NCBI RefSeq assembly: GCF_001423845.1
Contig: NZ_LMPM01000001.1
Location: 1 to 64,000 of the forward strand
Direction: 5' to 3'
Source of the DNA: Sphingomonas sp. Leaf357
Lineage (GTDB): Bacteria > Pseudomonadota > Alphaproteobacteria > Sphingomonadales > Sphingomonadaceae
Length of the DNA stretch: 64,000 nt
Shown here: positions 43,681-54,297 of the stretch, in pieces
Layout: the number at the start of each line of letters is the position of its first letter
Position numbering within the stretch: the first letter of the stretch is position 1
Program-made: the position numbers and the translations under genes
The notes under the pieces: generated by a model
The model's database searches: none
Told to the model about the DNA's origin: nothing
Seen by the model: only the letters and a program-made list of their open reading frames with translations

Positions 43681-44258
43681 GCAGCCCGGCTCCCCGGCTT
43701 GATCGCCGGGATCGCCTCCAGTTCGGGCGGCAGGGCATCGGCGGCATAGGTCGGCACGTCGATCCGGATCAGCGGGAAGAACGGGACGCCGAGATCGGCC
43801 CTGCCCGACGAACGATCGACCAGCGCGCCGGCCGCGACCGTTTCGCCGCCCGCGCGCACGATCGCGGCGATCGCCTCGCGGGACGACAGGCCGGTCGTCA
43901 CCACGTCTTCCATCATGAACACGCGCGTGCCCGGCTCCAGCCGGAAACCACGTCGCAGTTCGAAGATGCCGGCAGGCCGTTCGAGGAACATCGCCGCGAC
44001 GCCCAGCGCGCGGCCCATTTCGTGTCCGGCGATCACCCCGCCCATCGCCGGCGAGACGACCGCCTGGATCGACGCGCGGACGTCGGCCGGCAGGCGCGCG
44101 ACCAGCGCCTCGGCCAACCGGGCGCCCCGCGCCGGATCCATCAACACGCGCGCGCATTGCAGGTATCGCGGCGAACGCAGGCCGGACGACAGGATGAAAT
44201 GCCCCTCCAGCAGCGCCTCGGCGGCGCGGAATTCGTCCAGAACCTCGTCTTCCGTCAT
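43677..44258 (-). CDS. pyrE: Orotate phosphoribosyltransferase
   Basis: PyrE makes orotidine monophosphate from orotate and PRPP. The 193-residue protein has ILSSGLRSPRYLQCARVL, the VVSPAMGGVIAGHEMGRAL loop and the PRPP-binding VFMMEDVVTTGLSSREAI. The start at 44258 (MTEDEVLDEF) was chosen over an upstream in-frame ATG at 44324. It opens the seven-gene coupled operon and is divergent from coxB with 193 bases between. Confidence 0.96.
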   Translation of the reverse strand: MTEDEVLDEFRAAEALLEGHFILSSGLRSPRYLQCARVLMDPARGARLAEALVARLPADVRASIQAVVSPAMGGVIAGHEMGRALGVAAMFLERPAGIFELRRGFRLEPGTRVFMMEDVVTTGLSSREAIAAIVRAGGETVAAGALVDRSSGRADLGVPFFPLIRIDVPTYAADALPPELEAIPAIKPGSRAA

Positions 44259-44451
44259 TCGCGCACCCTGCCTTTCGCGCGCCAAATAGAGCCGCGTGGC
44301 CCGCAAGTGCAACGGCACGCACAAAAAACTCCATGCATGGCGCTTGAGGGATAGGGGCCGCGCGCGTATAGGCGCGGGTCAAACGGGTGGAATCCTGCCC
44401 AGTGCTGCGCCGCGGAATGTCGCAGCACCATCGCCAGGGGTGACGACACAT

Positions 44452-45606
44452 ATGCGCATGACGGGGTTCAAATCGATCGCACTGGCAGCCGGGCTGCTGG
44501 TGGCTGGCGCGGGCTATGCCGCGGCGCCGCCCGCTGCACCGACCGCTCCCACCGCGCCTGCCGTCACCGCGCCGGCACCCGCCACGGTGGCTCCGGTCAC
44601 GGCCGCGCCTGCCGCTGCGCCAGCATCGGCCAGCCCTGCCCTGGCGCAGGACGGCGCCTATGCGATCGCGCCCACCGCCGGCATCGGCCAGCCGGTGAAC
44701 GGCCATTACGGCATCCAGCCGCAGGTGACCAAGAACGGCGAACGCGCGCATCATTTCCACGATGCGATCCTCGTGCCGGTGATCACCGTCGTCTCGCTGT
44801 TCGTGCTCGGACTGCTGTTCTGGGTGGTGTATCGCTACCGCGCGGCGAAGAACGCCGTGCCGTCCAAGACCAGCCACAACACCGCGATCGAGATCGTCTG
44901 GACGCTGGCCCCGGTGCTGATCCTCGTGTTGCTCGCGGTGCCGTCGATCGGGCTGCTGCAGGCCCAGTTCAAGCCCGCGCCGGCCAACGCCATCACGCTG
45001 AAGGCGATCGGCAACCAATGGTATTGGTCGTATCAATACCCGGATAACGGTGGCTTCGAGATTACCGCGAACCTGCTGAAGGAAAAGGGCGATCCGTCGC
45101 TTGCCGCCGGCGCGCGCTTCCGCACCGATGCCGACGGCCCGCGCCTGCTCGCGACCGACAACCGGATCGTGCTGCCGGTCGGCGTGCCGATCCGTCTGAT
45201 CACCACCGCCAACGACGTGATCCACAGCTGGGCGGTTCCCGCCTTCTGGATCAAGCTGGACGCGGTGCCCGGTCGCCTGAACGAGACGAGCTTCACGATC
45301 GAGAAGCCGGGCGTCTATTTCGGCCAGTGCAGCGAACTCTGCGGCGCGCGCCACGGCTACATGCCGATCGCGGTCGAGGCCGTTCCACTCGCGCAGTTCA
45401 ACGCCTGGGTGCTGGCCAAGGGCGGCTCGGTCAAGGGTGCCAAGCCCTCGACCGCGCCCGCCGCGCTGACCCCGCAGGCCGCCGGTGCCGCCGCGGCCCC
45501 GGCCAGCAACATCACCGACGGCGCAGTCGAGAATGCGACCGCCGTCGCTCCTGCCACCACCCAGGGCGCGACGGGCAACCCCGCCGGCGCCGGCACGGGA
45601 CAGTAA
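44452..45606 (+). CDS. coxB: Cytochrome c oxidase subunit II
   Basis: Subunit II takes electrons from cytochrome c into the aa3 oxidase through the dinuclear CuA centre. The 384-residue protein has a signal sequence, an unusually long Ala/Pro linker (about 27-70), two membrane helices (LVPVITVVSLFVLGLLFWVV; VLILVLLAVPSIGLL) and a cupredoxin domain with NQWYWSYQYPDNGGFE and the CuA site QCSELCGARHGYM. The C-terminus is another Ala/Pro/Thr-rich tail. Start ATG is 44452, with ATG 44458 also possible. Three bases separate it from coxA. Confidence 0.96.
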   Translation: MRMTGFKSIALAAGLLVAGAGYAAAPPAAPTAPTAPAVTAPAPATVAPVTAAPAAAPASASPALAQDGAYAIAPTAGIGQPVNGHYGIQPQVTKNGERAHHFHDAILVPVITVVSLFVLGLLFWVVYRYRAAKNAVPSKTSHNTAIEIVWTLAPVLILVLLAVPSIGLLQAQFKPAPANAITLKAIGNQWYWSYQYPDNGGFEITANLLKEKGDPSLAAGARFRTDADGPRLLATDNRIVLPVGVPIRLITTANDVIHSWAVPAFWIKLDAVPGRLNETSFTIEKPGVYFGQCSELCGARHGYMPIAVEAVPLAQFNAWVLAKGGSVKGAKPSTAPAALTPQAAGAAAAPASNITDGAVENATAVAPATTQGATGNPAGAGTGQ

Positions 45607-47274
<1,668 letters not shown>

Positions 47275-47503
47275 CGGGCGAGGCGGGTGGCGCAGCTATC
47301 CGCCGGCGGGGCAAAGCCCCGCGCGAATGCCCGGCCGGCCCGGCAAAGCCGGGACTGACGATGCGGGGCCGCCCCCGCATCCCGCCAAACAGAAAAACGC
47401 CCCGGCTCATCACCGGGGCGTTTTTCGTTGTCGGCCCATCTGCGCCAACGCAGTTCTCTCCCCGGAGATTGCGACGCCGATCGAGTTGCACCATCATGCC
47501 GCG
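47275..47503. other. Hairpin-rich gap after coxA
   Basis: This 229-base gap contains GGCGGGGC-AAA-GCCCCGC (about 47305-47323), CCCGGC-AAA-GCCGGG (about 47339-47353), a GCGGGG/CCCCGC stem (about 47363-47379) and the terminator at 47393-47425. No gene is seen. The remainder should hold the promoter of the next membrane-protein gene. Confidence 0.6.
47393..47425. terminator. Bidirectional intrinsic terminator after coxA
   Basis: AAAAACGCCCCGG and CCGGGGCGTTTTT form a 13-bp perfect stem around the seven-base loop CTCATCA, with A and T tracts at the outer ends. It is the clearest rho-independent terminator in the window and would stop rightward transcription from coxBA. Confidence 0.92.
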
Positions 47504-48181
47504 ATGGACTTCATGAAGTGGCTCAACTCGCTCGGCGACCTGCTCTACGAAGTCATGAGCTGGCTGATCTTCTATCCGATCACGTTGTGGCGCACCGTCA
47601 CCAACCCGCTCGACGCGATGGGCTATTCCGACCGGGAACTGCACGACAGCGAAGACCAGCAATTCACCGATACGCTGAACCCGCCGCTGTTTCTCGTCCT
47701 GTCGCTGCTGCTAACCCAGGCGATCGACGTGGCGGTGGGCGGCGGCACGAACCCGATCGTGGCGCAGAAGGCCGGGCTCGCCGGCTTCATCAGCGACGAC
47801 ACCAGCCTGCTCGCGCTCAGGTTGATCCTGTTCTCGCTCTTTCCGCTGATGATGGCCGCTCGCGCGCTCAGGGCCAAGCGCGTCAAGCTGACCCGTCAGC
47901 GGCTGAAGGGGCCGTTCTACGCGCAATGCTATGCCTGCGCACCGTTCGCACTGTTCCTGGGAATCGGAGTATCGCTGGGGCACACGCCGCTTCCCGCCGC
48001 CCGCATCTTCGGCGCGGTCCTCTCGCTCGGTGCGGTGTGTGCCTATCTCACGGCGGAGACGATGTGGTTCTCCCGTCATCTGCAGCAGGGCTGGGTGCGC
48101 GGATGTCTCAACGCCCTTCGCGCTTTCATAGAGGCGATGGTCGTGGCCCTGGCGCTCGCGGTGCTGTTCGTCATTCCGTGA
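47504..48181 (+). CDS. Polytopic membrane protein inside the cox cluster, unknown
   Basis: The 225-residue protein starts with amphipathic sequence ([20 protein letters not shown]), then has about four to five membrane segments ([52 protein letters not shown] and others). The family is not recognised; the shape loosely recalls Yip1-like permeases. It lies between the coxA terminator and ctaB, which is not a usual place for a cox gene, and may be a local insertion or an uncharacterised assembly factor. Confidence 0.8.
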   Translation: MDFMKWLNSLGDLLYEVMSWLIFYPITLWRTVTNPLDAMGYSDRELHDSEDQQFTDTLNPPLFLVLSLLLTQAIDVAVGGGTNPIVAQKAGLAGFISDDTSLLALRLILFSLFPLMMAARALRAKRVKLTRQRLKGPFYAQCYACAPFALFLGIGVSLGHTPLPAARIFGAVLSLGAVCAYLTAETMWFSRHLQQGWVRGCLNALRAFIEAMVVALALAVLFVIP

Positions 48182-48254
48182 CGATCCGCTGGCCACGAAG
48201 ACGGATCGCCAAGCCTTTCCCCAACCCGCTCAAAGGCCTATAGCGCCCGCAACC

Positions 48255-49148
48255 ATGACCGCGACGACTCTCCCTTTGCCCGCCGACTGGCGCGATTTTC
48301 TGGCGCTCACCAAGCCGCGCGTGATGACGCTCGTCGTGTTCACCGGGCTGTGCGGGATGCTCGCGGCCCCCGTCACGATCGATCCCGTGCTGGGCTTCAC
48401 CGCGATCCTGTGCATCGCGCTCGGTGCGGGCGCGGCGGGCGCGCTGAACCAGTGGTACGAGGCGGATATCGATTCCAAGATGAAGCGCACGCAGGGCCGC
48501 CCGCTGCCCGCCGGGCGGATGGAACGCGGATCGGCGCTGCATTTCGGGGTCGGGCTGGCAGCGTTCTCGGTGATCCTGCTCGGGCTGGCCACCAACGTGC
48601 TGGCCGCTGCCATCCTCACCGTCTCGATCCTGTTCTACGTCTTGGTCTACACCGTATGGCTGAAGCGCCGCACGCCGCAGAACATCGTCATCGGCGGGGC
48701 GGCGGGCGCGTTTCCGCCGTTGATCGGCTGGGCCGCCGCGACCGGCGACATCGCGACTTTGCCGGTCTTGCTGTTCGTGCTCGTCTTCCTGTGGACGCCG
48801 CCGCATTTCTGGGCGCTCGCGCTCTTCATGAAGACCGATTATGCCGCCGCCGGCGTGCCGATGTTGCCCGTCGTGGCGGGCGAGCGCGCGACGCGAACCC
48901 AGATCGGCCTCTACACGATCCCGATGGCCGCCGCCGCGATCGCGCCCTGGGCGCTTGGGCTGACCGGCGCGATCTATGGCTGGGTGGCGGTGGCGACGAC
49001 CGCATTGTTCGCCGCGATGGCGGCGCAGGTCGCGACCCGGCGCACGCGCCCGGACGACACGATGCGCCCGGAAAAGCGCCTGTTCGCCTATTCGATCCTG
49101 TATCTGTTCATTCTGTTCGGCGCGCTCGTCGCCGACCATTGGATCTGA
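48255..49148 (+). CDS. ctaB: Protohaem IX farnesyltransferase (haem O synthase)
   Basis: CtaB adds a farnesyl group to haem B, the first step to the haem A of the oxidase. The 297-residue protein has about nine membrane helices and UbiA-family motifs [20 protein letters not shown] (first Asp-rich motif) and [20 protein letters not shown] (second). It is followed five bases later by the small coxF-like gene. Confidence 0.96.
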   Translation: MTATTLPLPADWRDFLALTKPRVMTLVVFTGLCGMLAAPVTIDPVLGFTAILCIALGAGAAGALNQWYEADIDSKMKRTQGRPLPAGRMERGSALHFGVGLAAFSVILLGLATNVLAAAILTVSILFYVLVYTVWLKRRTPQNIVIGGAAGAFPPLIGWAAATGDIATLPVLLFVLVFLWTPPHFWALALFMKTDYAAAGVPMLPVVAGERATRTQIGLYTIPMAAAAIAPWALGLTGAIYGWVAVATTALFAAMAAQVATRRTRPDDTMRPEKRLFAYSILYLFILFGALVADHWI

Positions 49149-49153
49149 CGCTC

Positions 49154-49303
49154 ATGCCGCACGACCCCATCCAAAGCGAAGCCGACCTGATCCGCGCCCG
49201 CCAGCGCAGCCGCGCGATCGTGATGGCGGCGATCCTCGGCGCGTTCGTGATCCTGGTGTTCGCGATCAGCATCGCCAAGATCAAGGCGGGGATGCCGCAT
49301 TGA
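49154..49303 (+). CDS. coxF: CoxF-like small membrane protein
   Basis: The 49-residue protein has an acidic/basic N-terminus (MPHDPIQSEADLIRARQRSR) and one membrane helix (AIVMAAILGAFVILVFAISI), ending KIKAGMPH. Size, single helix and position between ctaB and ctaG match the CoxF small proteins of alphaproteobacterial cox operons. They are thought to help oxidase assembly, but their role is poorly defined. Its stop overlaps a possible TTG start of ctaG (TTGA). Confidence 0.8.
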   Translation: MPHDPIQSEADLIRARQRSRAIVMAAILGAFVILVFAISIAKIKAGMPH

Positions 49304-49332
49304 GCACCGCTCGGTCGACCGGCCAAGCCAGA

Positions 49333-49866
49333 ATGAGTGGAACGGGCCGCACCGCCTTGTTCGCGGTGCTGGGCATCTGCTTCATGACCGGGCTCGCCTG
49401 GGCCAGCGTGCCGCTTTATCGCCTGTTCTGTCAGGCGACCGGCCTGAATGGCACCACGCAACGCGGGCTCGCCGCCCCCGGCGCTGTGGACGGCAAGATC
49501 CGCATCGATTTCGACACCAATGTCAGCCCAAAGCTGCCGTGGAAGTTCGAGCCGGAAAATCCGTCCGAGACCGTCGATATCGGCGCGCGCGACATGGTGT
49601 TCTTCAACGCCACCAATACGAGCGGCAAACCGATCACCGGCACCGCGACGTTCAACGTGACGCCGGCGCAGGCAGGCAAGTATTTCACCAAGATCCAGTG
49701 CTTCTGCTTCACCCAGCAGACGCTGAAAGCGGGCGAGACGGCACGCATGCCGGTAATCTTCTTCGTCGATCCGAAGATCATGGCGGACCCGGATGCGAAA
49801 GATATCCGCACGATCACGCTCAGTTACACGTTTTACCCGGTGGATTCCGGCAAAGCAGCAAGCTAG
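49333..49866 (+). CDS. ctaG: Cytochrome c oxidase assembly protein CtaG/Cox11
   Basis: CtaG delivers copper to the CuB site of subunit I. The 177-residue protein has one N-terminal helix (TALFAVLGICFMTGLAWASV) followed by PLYRLFCQATGLNGTTQRG and a periplasmic domain with the copper ligands in KIQCFCFTQQTL. ATG 49333 gives the normal start; a TTG at 49300 overlapping the previous stop would add 11 residues and cannot be excluded. Confidence 0.94.
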   Translation: MSGTGRTALFAVLGICFMTGLAWASVPLYRLFCQATGLNGTTQRGLAAPGAVDGKIRIDFDTNVSPKLPWKFEPENPSETVDIGARDMVFFNATNTSGKPITGTATFNVTPAQAGKYFTKIQCFCFTQQTLKAGETARMPVIFFVDPKIMADPDAKDIRTITLSYTFYPVDSGKAAS

Positions 49867-49899
49867 AGCGGATTGAAACAGGCTAACAGGGGACCGACC

Positions 49900-50823
49900 A
49901 TGGCCGGCGCCAAGAACCACGATTACCATATTCTCGCGCCCGATCCGTGGCCGATCATCGGCTCGTTTTCGGCACTCGCCATGGCGGCGGGCGGCATCCT
50001 GTGGATGCATGGCGGGCATGTCGGCCATCCCAATGGCGGCGGCGTGGTCTTCTTCCTCGGCCTGCTCGGCGTGCTGACCACCATGTTCTGCTGGTGGGGC
50101 AACGTGATCAAGGAAGCGCATGCCGGCGATCACACACCCGTCGTGCAGCTTCACCTGCGCTACGGCATGATCCTGTTCATCGCCTCCGAAGTCATGTTCT
50201 TCGTCGGCTGGTTCTGGGCGTTCTTCGATTTCTCGCTGTTTCCGGCACCGGTCGAGCTGGCCGCCGGCGTGCCCGGCCTGATCGCCGATGCCGCCAAGGG
50301 CGCGGCGACCTGGCCACCCAAGGGCCTGGAGGTGATCGACGCCTTCAAGTTCCCGCTGCTCAACACGCTGATCCTGTTGACCAGCGGTACGACCGTCACC
50401 TGGGCACACCATGCCCTGATCCACGGCCAGCGCGGTGGCGAGAAGACTGGCCTGTGGGGCCTGATCGGCGTCGGCAACAAGGACGGCGTGCTGAAGGGCC
50501 TGTGGCTGACGATCGTGCTCGGCATCCTGTTCAGCTCGATCCAGGCCTACGAATATTCGGAGGCGCCGTTCCCGTTCAAGGGCATCAACTACGGCGCGTC
50601 CTTCTTCATGGCGACGGGCTTCCATGGCTTCCACGTGCTGATCGGCACGATCTTCCTGATCGTCTGCCTGGTGCGCGCCTATAAGGGCGATTTCACCCCG
50701 AAGCAGCATTTCGGCTTCGAGGCGGCGGCCTGGTACTGGCACTTCGTCGATGTGGTGTGGCTGTTCCTGTTCGTCACGATCTACGTCTGGGGCGGCTGGG
50801 GGGCGCCGGTCCACGGCGGTTGA
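49900..50823 (+). CDS. coxC: Cytochrome c oxidase subunit III
   Basis: The 307-residue protein has seven membrane helices. Family motifs include KNHDYHILAPDPWPIIGSF, MILFIASEVMFFVGWFWAFF (conserved Glu), TVTWAHHALIHG and FFMATGFHGFHVLIGTIFL, ending with AWYWHFVDVVWLFLFVTIYV. The start at 49900 follows a GGGGA site. The next gene begins in its stop codon (TTGA). Confidence 0.97.
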   Translation: MAGAKNHDYHILAPDPWPIIGSFSALAMAAGGILWMHGGHVGHPNGGGVVFFLGLLGVLTTMFCWWGNVIKEAHAGDHTPVVQLHLRYGMILFIASEVMFFVGWFWAFFDFSLFPAPVELAAGVPGLIADAAKGAATWPPKGLEVIDAFKFPLLNTLILLTSGTTVTWAHHALIHGQRGGEKTGLWGLIGVGNKDGVLKGLWLTIVLGILFSSIQAYEYSEAPFPFKGINYGASFFMATGFHGFHVLIGTIFLIVCLVRAYKGDFTPKQHFGFEAAAWYWHFVDVVWLFLFVTIYVWGGWGAPVHGG

Positions 50824-51248
50824 CCGATCCCGTGCGGGCCGAGGCGGAGACGCCGCCGCGGCCCGCATCCCCTACCCCCCCGCCCACACCGATGCAGGTA
50901 GCCCTGGGGGGCGTATGCCCGCGCTGCGGCGCGAAGACCCTGTTCGACGGGTTCGCCACTTTCGCCCCGAAATGTGCGAAGTGTGGGCTGGATCTCAGCA
51001 GCTTCAACGTCGGCGACGGCCCTGCGGCATTTCTCACGCTGATCCTCGGCGCGATCGTCACCGCACTCGCGATCACGCTCGAACTCACGCTGCATCCGCC
51101 GCTCTGGGTGCACATGCTGATCTGGATCCCGGTGACGGCAGTTGGCGTGATCGTGTCGCTGCGCGCCGCGAAAGGCGCACTGATCGCCGCCGAATATCGC
51201 AACGCCGCGCGCGAGGGCCGGATCAGCGATACACTGGATGAGGGTTGA
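50820..51248 (+). CDS. DUF983 zinc-ribbon membrane protein
   Basis: The protein of about 142 residues has a two-CxxC zinc ribbon (VCPRCGAKTLFDGFATFAPK, then CAKCG) followed by two membrane helices (FLTLILGAIVTALAITLELT; MLIWIPVTAVGVIVSLRAA). DUF983 genes are regularly found in alphaproteobacterial cox clusters, with an unproven role in assembly. The TTG at 50820 overlaps the coxC stop; GTG 50832 or ATG 50892 are alternatives. Confidence 0.88.
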   Translation: MTDPVRAEAETPPRPASPTPPPTPMQVALGGVCPRCGAKTLFDGFATFAPKCAKCGLDLSSFNVGDGPAAFLTLILGAIVTALAITLELTLHPPLWVHMLIWIPVTAVGVIVSLRAAKGALIAAEYRNAAREGRISDTLDEG

Positions 51249-51252
51249 ACGC

Positions 51253-51888
51253 ATGAAGCGCGTGCCCGTGATCGCGACGATCGTCGTCGCTCTGGCCATC
51301 GCGGCGATGATCGGCCTTGGGCTCTGGCAATTGCAGCGCAAGACCGAAAAGGAGGCGCTGCTCGTCCAATATGCCGCCAATATCACGCGCCCGCCGATCG
51401 CCTTCCCCGCCATACCGGTCGATGACACTCTGCTGTTTCGCAAGGCGAGCGGCATGTGCCTGGAGCCGGTCGCGTGGAGCGAGCGCTCGGGCCGCAATTC
51501 GAAGGGCGGCTCGGGCTGGCGCCAGATCGCGCGATGCCGCACCGGTGTCGAAGGGCCGGGGATGACGGTGCAGGTGGGCGTGGCGCGCGCGGCCGGCGGC
51601 AAGCCGGCCTGGAAGGGCGGCGAGGTCCATGGCTACATCACGCACGCGCCGGACGATCAGCCGCTGATCCTGTCGCTGATCGGCAAATCGCGGCCCAAGA
51701 CGCTGATGCTGGTCAGCGACACGCCGGCCGCCGGGCTGGACGCCAATCCTGGGCCGGACCTGTCGGCCGTGCCGAACAACCATCTCGCTTATGCGGTGCA
51801 ATGGTTCATCTTCGCGGCGCTGGCGGGGATCATCTATGTGCTCGCGCTCAGATGGCGGGGTACATCTCCAGCCAAGCCGTCATCCTGA
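51253..51888 (+). CDS. SURF1 family oxidase assembly protein
   Basis: SURF1 proteins help insert haem a into subunit I. The 211-residue protein has the two-helix SURF1 layout: VIATIVVALAIAAMIGLGLW followed by QLQRKTEKEALL, a periplasmic domain and a C-terminal helix (HLAYAVQWFIFAALAGIIYV). ATG 51253 follows the DUF983 stop by four bases. It completes the oxidase assembly genes. Confidence 0.93.
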   Translation: MKRVPVIATIVVALAIAAMIGLGLWQLQRKTEKEALLVQYAANITRPPIAFPAIPVDDTLLFRKASGMCLEPVAWSERSGRNSKGGSGWRQIARCRTGVEGPGMTVQVGVARAAGGKPAWKGGEVHGYITHAPDDQPLILSLIGKSRPKTLMLVSDTPAAGLDANPGPDLSAVPNNHLAYAVQWFIFAALAGIIYVLALRWRGTSPAKPSS

Positions 51889-51965
51889 AGGCGTTCAGGA
51901 AACACGCTCACCATGACGGGCTTGCAGTTGCCGAGTCGGCCACCGCCCGCTAGTCGCCACAGCCT

Positions 51966-53363
51966 ATGCGCTACGTAAGCACTCGGGGCTCCGCGCCCGT
52001 TCTCGATTTCCAGCAAGTCACGCTGGCCGGCCTCGCCAGCGATGGCGGCTTGTACCTGCCCGAGGCGTGGCCGACGCTCAGCCACGAGCAGATCGCCGCG
52101 CTGCAGGGACTGTCCTATGTCGATACCGCCGTCGAGGTGATGGCGCCGTTCGTCGAGGGCACGCTCACTCGCGAACACCTGAAGGCGCTTTGCACGCAGG
52201 CTTACGGCCGGTTCAGCCACGCCGCGGTCACGCCTTTGGTGCAGCTCGACGGACAGCATTGGCTGCTCGAACTGTTCCATGGCCCGACGCTGGCGTTCAA
52301 GGACGTGGCGCTGCAATTCCTCGGCCTGCTGTTCGAACGCTTCCTGAGCGGCAGCGACAAGCACCTCACAGTCGTCGGCGCGACGTCGGGCGACACCGGA
52401 TCGGCGGCGATCGATGCGCTGGCGGGGCGGGCCGGCGTGGACGTGTTCATGCTCCACCCCAAGGGCCGCGTGTCGGACGTGCAGCGTCGGCAGATGACCA
52501 CCGTGCTCGCGCCCAACATCTACAATATCGCGATCGACGGCAGCTTCGACGACGCGCAGGCGCTGGTGAAGGCGATGTTCAACTCGCCCGACTTCAGCGG
52601 CAGGTTCACCCTGTCGGCGGTCAACTCGATCAACTGGGCGCGGCTGATGGCGCAGGTCGTCTATTATTTCTATGCCGCCGTGCGCCTCGGCGCGCCGGAG
52701 CGGCCGGTGGCGTTCTCGGTGCCGACGGGCAATTTCGGCGACGTGTTCGCCGGCTATGTCGCGGCCAAGATGGGTCTGCCGGTCGCCAAACTGATCGTCG
52801 CGACCAACGTCAACGACATCCTGCACCGCGCGCTGTCGGAGGGCGATTACTCGCAAGGCACGGTCGTGCCGACCCCCTCCCCGTCGATGGACATCCAGGT
52901 GTCGAGCAATTTCGAGCGGCTGCTGTTCGATCTCGGTGGTCGCGATGGCGCGGCGCTGGCGGCGCAGATGCAGGGGTTCGAGGCGTCGAAGGCGATGCGG
53001 CTGACCAATGCGCAGCGGGCCGGAGCGGAGCCGTTGTTCGTCAGCGACCGGATCGATCTCGACGACATGGCGCTCGCGATGCGCTGGGCCTGCGACGGCA
53101 CCGGCGAGGTGATCGACCCGCATACCGCGATCGCTTTGGCCGCCGCGCGGCGGATCGACTTAGGAAACGTACCGATCGTCACGTTGGCGACCGCGCATCC
53201 GGCCAAGTTCCGCGATGCCGTGGAACGCTCGACCGGCGCGCGCCCCTCCCTGCCCGCGCGGATCGGCGACCTGTTCGATCGCGAGGAACGCTATGACAGC
53301 CTGCCCGGCACGTTCGACGCGGTAACGGCCTATATCGGCGAGCGCGCCACCCCGTCGGCATGA
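51966..53363 (+). CDS. thrC: Threonine synthase
   Basis: ThrC converts O-phosphohomoserine to threonine with PLP. The 465-residue protein starts MRYVSTRGSAPVLDFQQVTL. It has the PLP lysine Lys112 in HGPTLAFKDVALQFLG and the phosphate-binding VVGATSGDTGSAAIDAL, plus the insertion typical of the long bacterial form (SINWARLMAQVVYYFYA). With lysC it serves the aspartate pathway. The thrC-after-SURF1 order is common in sphingomonads. Confidence 0.97.
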   Translation: MRYVSTRGSAPVLDFQQVTLAGLASDGGLYLPEAWPTLSHEQIAALQGLSYVDTAVEVMAPFVEGTLTREHLKALCTQAYGRFSHAAVTPLVQLDGQHWLLELFHGPTLAFKDVALQFLGLLFERFLSGSDKHLTVVGATSGDTGSAAIDALAGRAGVDVFMLHPKGRVSDVQRRQMTTVLAPNIYNIAIDGSFDDAQALVKAMFNSPDFSGRFTLSAVNSINWARLMAQVVYYFYAAVRLGAPERPVAFSVPTGNFGDVFAGYVAAKMGLPVAKLIVATNVNDILHRALSEGDYSQGTVVPTPSPSMDIQVSSNFERLLFDLGGRDGAALAAQMQGFEASKAMRLTNAQRAGAEPLFVSDRIDLDDMALAMRWACDGTGEVIDPHTAIALAAARRIDLGNVPIVTLATAHPAKFRDAVERSTGARPSLPARIGDLFDREERYDSLPGTFDAVTAYIGERATPSA

Positions 53364-53370
53364 GCGGCTC

Positions 53371-54240
53371 ATGAAGCTCGAAACCCTGATCGGCGAACCG
53401 TGGGCGGATTACGGCCTGATCGATTCGGGCCATGGCCGGAAGCTGGAACGCTATGGCCGCTTCCGCTTCATCCGGCCCGAAGCGCAGGCCTTGTGGGCAC
53501 CCGCCAAGTCCGACTGGAAGGCACATGGCGAGTTCGTGCCCGGATCGGACGAGGATGGCGGAGGGCGCTGGGAATTCAACGAACCCGTGCCCCGCGAAGG
53601 CTGGCCGCTGAAGTGGGACGACGTGTCCTTCACCGCCAACAACACGCCCTTCCGCCATCTCGGCTTCTTCCCGGACATGGCACCGGTGTGGAGCTGGATG
53701 CGCGAACAGGTGTCCGACAAAGCCGAACCCGAATGCATGAACCTGTTCGGCTATACCGGCGTCGGCACCTGCGCGATGGCGGCGCGGGGCGTGAAGATGG
53801 TGCATGTCGACGCCTCCAAGAAGTCGGTCGAGGCCGCGCGGGCCAATGCCGCATTGTCGGGCCTGTCCGACAAGCCGATCCGCTGGATGACCGACGATGC
53901 GACCAAGTTCGTCGCGCGCGAAGTGCGGCGCGGGCGGCGCTACGACGGCATCCTGCTCGATCCGCCGAAATACGGCCGCGGCCCGGATGGAGAGGTGTGG
54001 AAGCTGGAGGAGGGCCTACCGGGCCTGATCCAGGATTGCCGCAAGCTGCTCGACGACGAATCGCGCTTCCTGTTCCTCACCGTCTATGCGGTGCGCATGT
54101 CCGCGCTGGCGATCGGCGAGCTGCTGCGCCAGACCTTCGCCGATCTCGGCGGCACGGTGGAGGCGGGCGAACTGGCGGTGCGCGAGGAAGCGCGCGGGCT
54201 GATCATGCCGACCGCGATCTGGGCCCGCTGGCACCGCTGA
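53371..54240 (+). CDS. Class I methyltransferase, RlmI/RlmK-like
   Basis: The 289-residue SAM-dependent methyltransferase has MNLFGYTGVGTCAMAARGVK (SAM motif I), DASKKSVEAARANAAL and the catalytic DPPKYGRGPDGEVWKLEEGL. The pattern fits rRNA base methyltransferases of the RlmI/RlmL group, but the usual N-terminal PUA or THUMP domain is missing, so the RNA site is unknown. It begins seven bases after the thrC stop and should be cotranscribed with it. Confidence 0.88.
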   Translation: MKLETLIGEPWADYGLIDSGHGRKLERYGRFRFIRPEAQALWAPAKSDWKAHGEFVPGSDEDGGGRWEFNEPVPREGWPLKWDDVSFTANNTPFRHLGFFPDMAPVWSWMREQVSDKAEPECMNLFGYTGVGTCAMAARGVKMVHVDASKKSVEAARANAALSGLSDKPIRWMTDDATKFVAREVRRGRRYDGILLDPPKYGRGPDGEVWKLEEGLPGLIQDCRKLLDDESRFLFLTVYAVRMSALAIGELLRQTFADLGGTVEAGELAVREEARGLIMPTAIWARWHR

Positions 54241-54297
54241 GCTTTGCATTGATGCGTGGCCGGCCCTAAGCCGCTGCGAAACATCAGGAGAGTTTGC

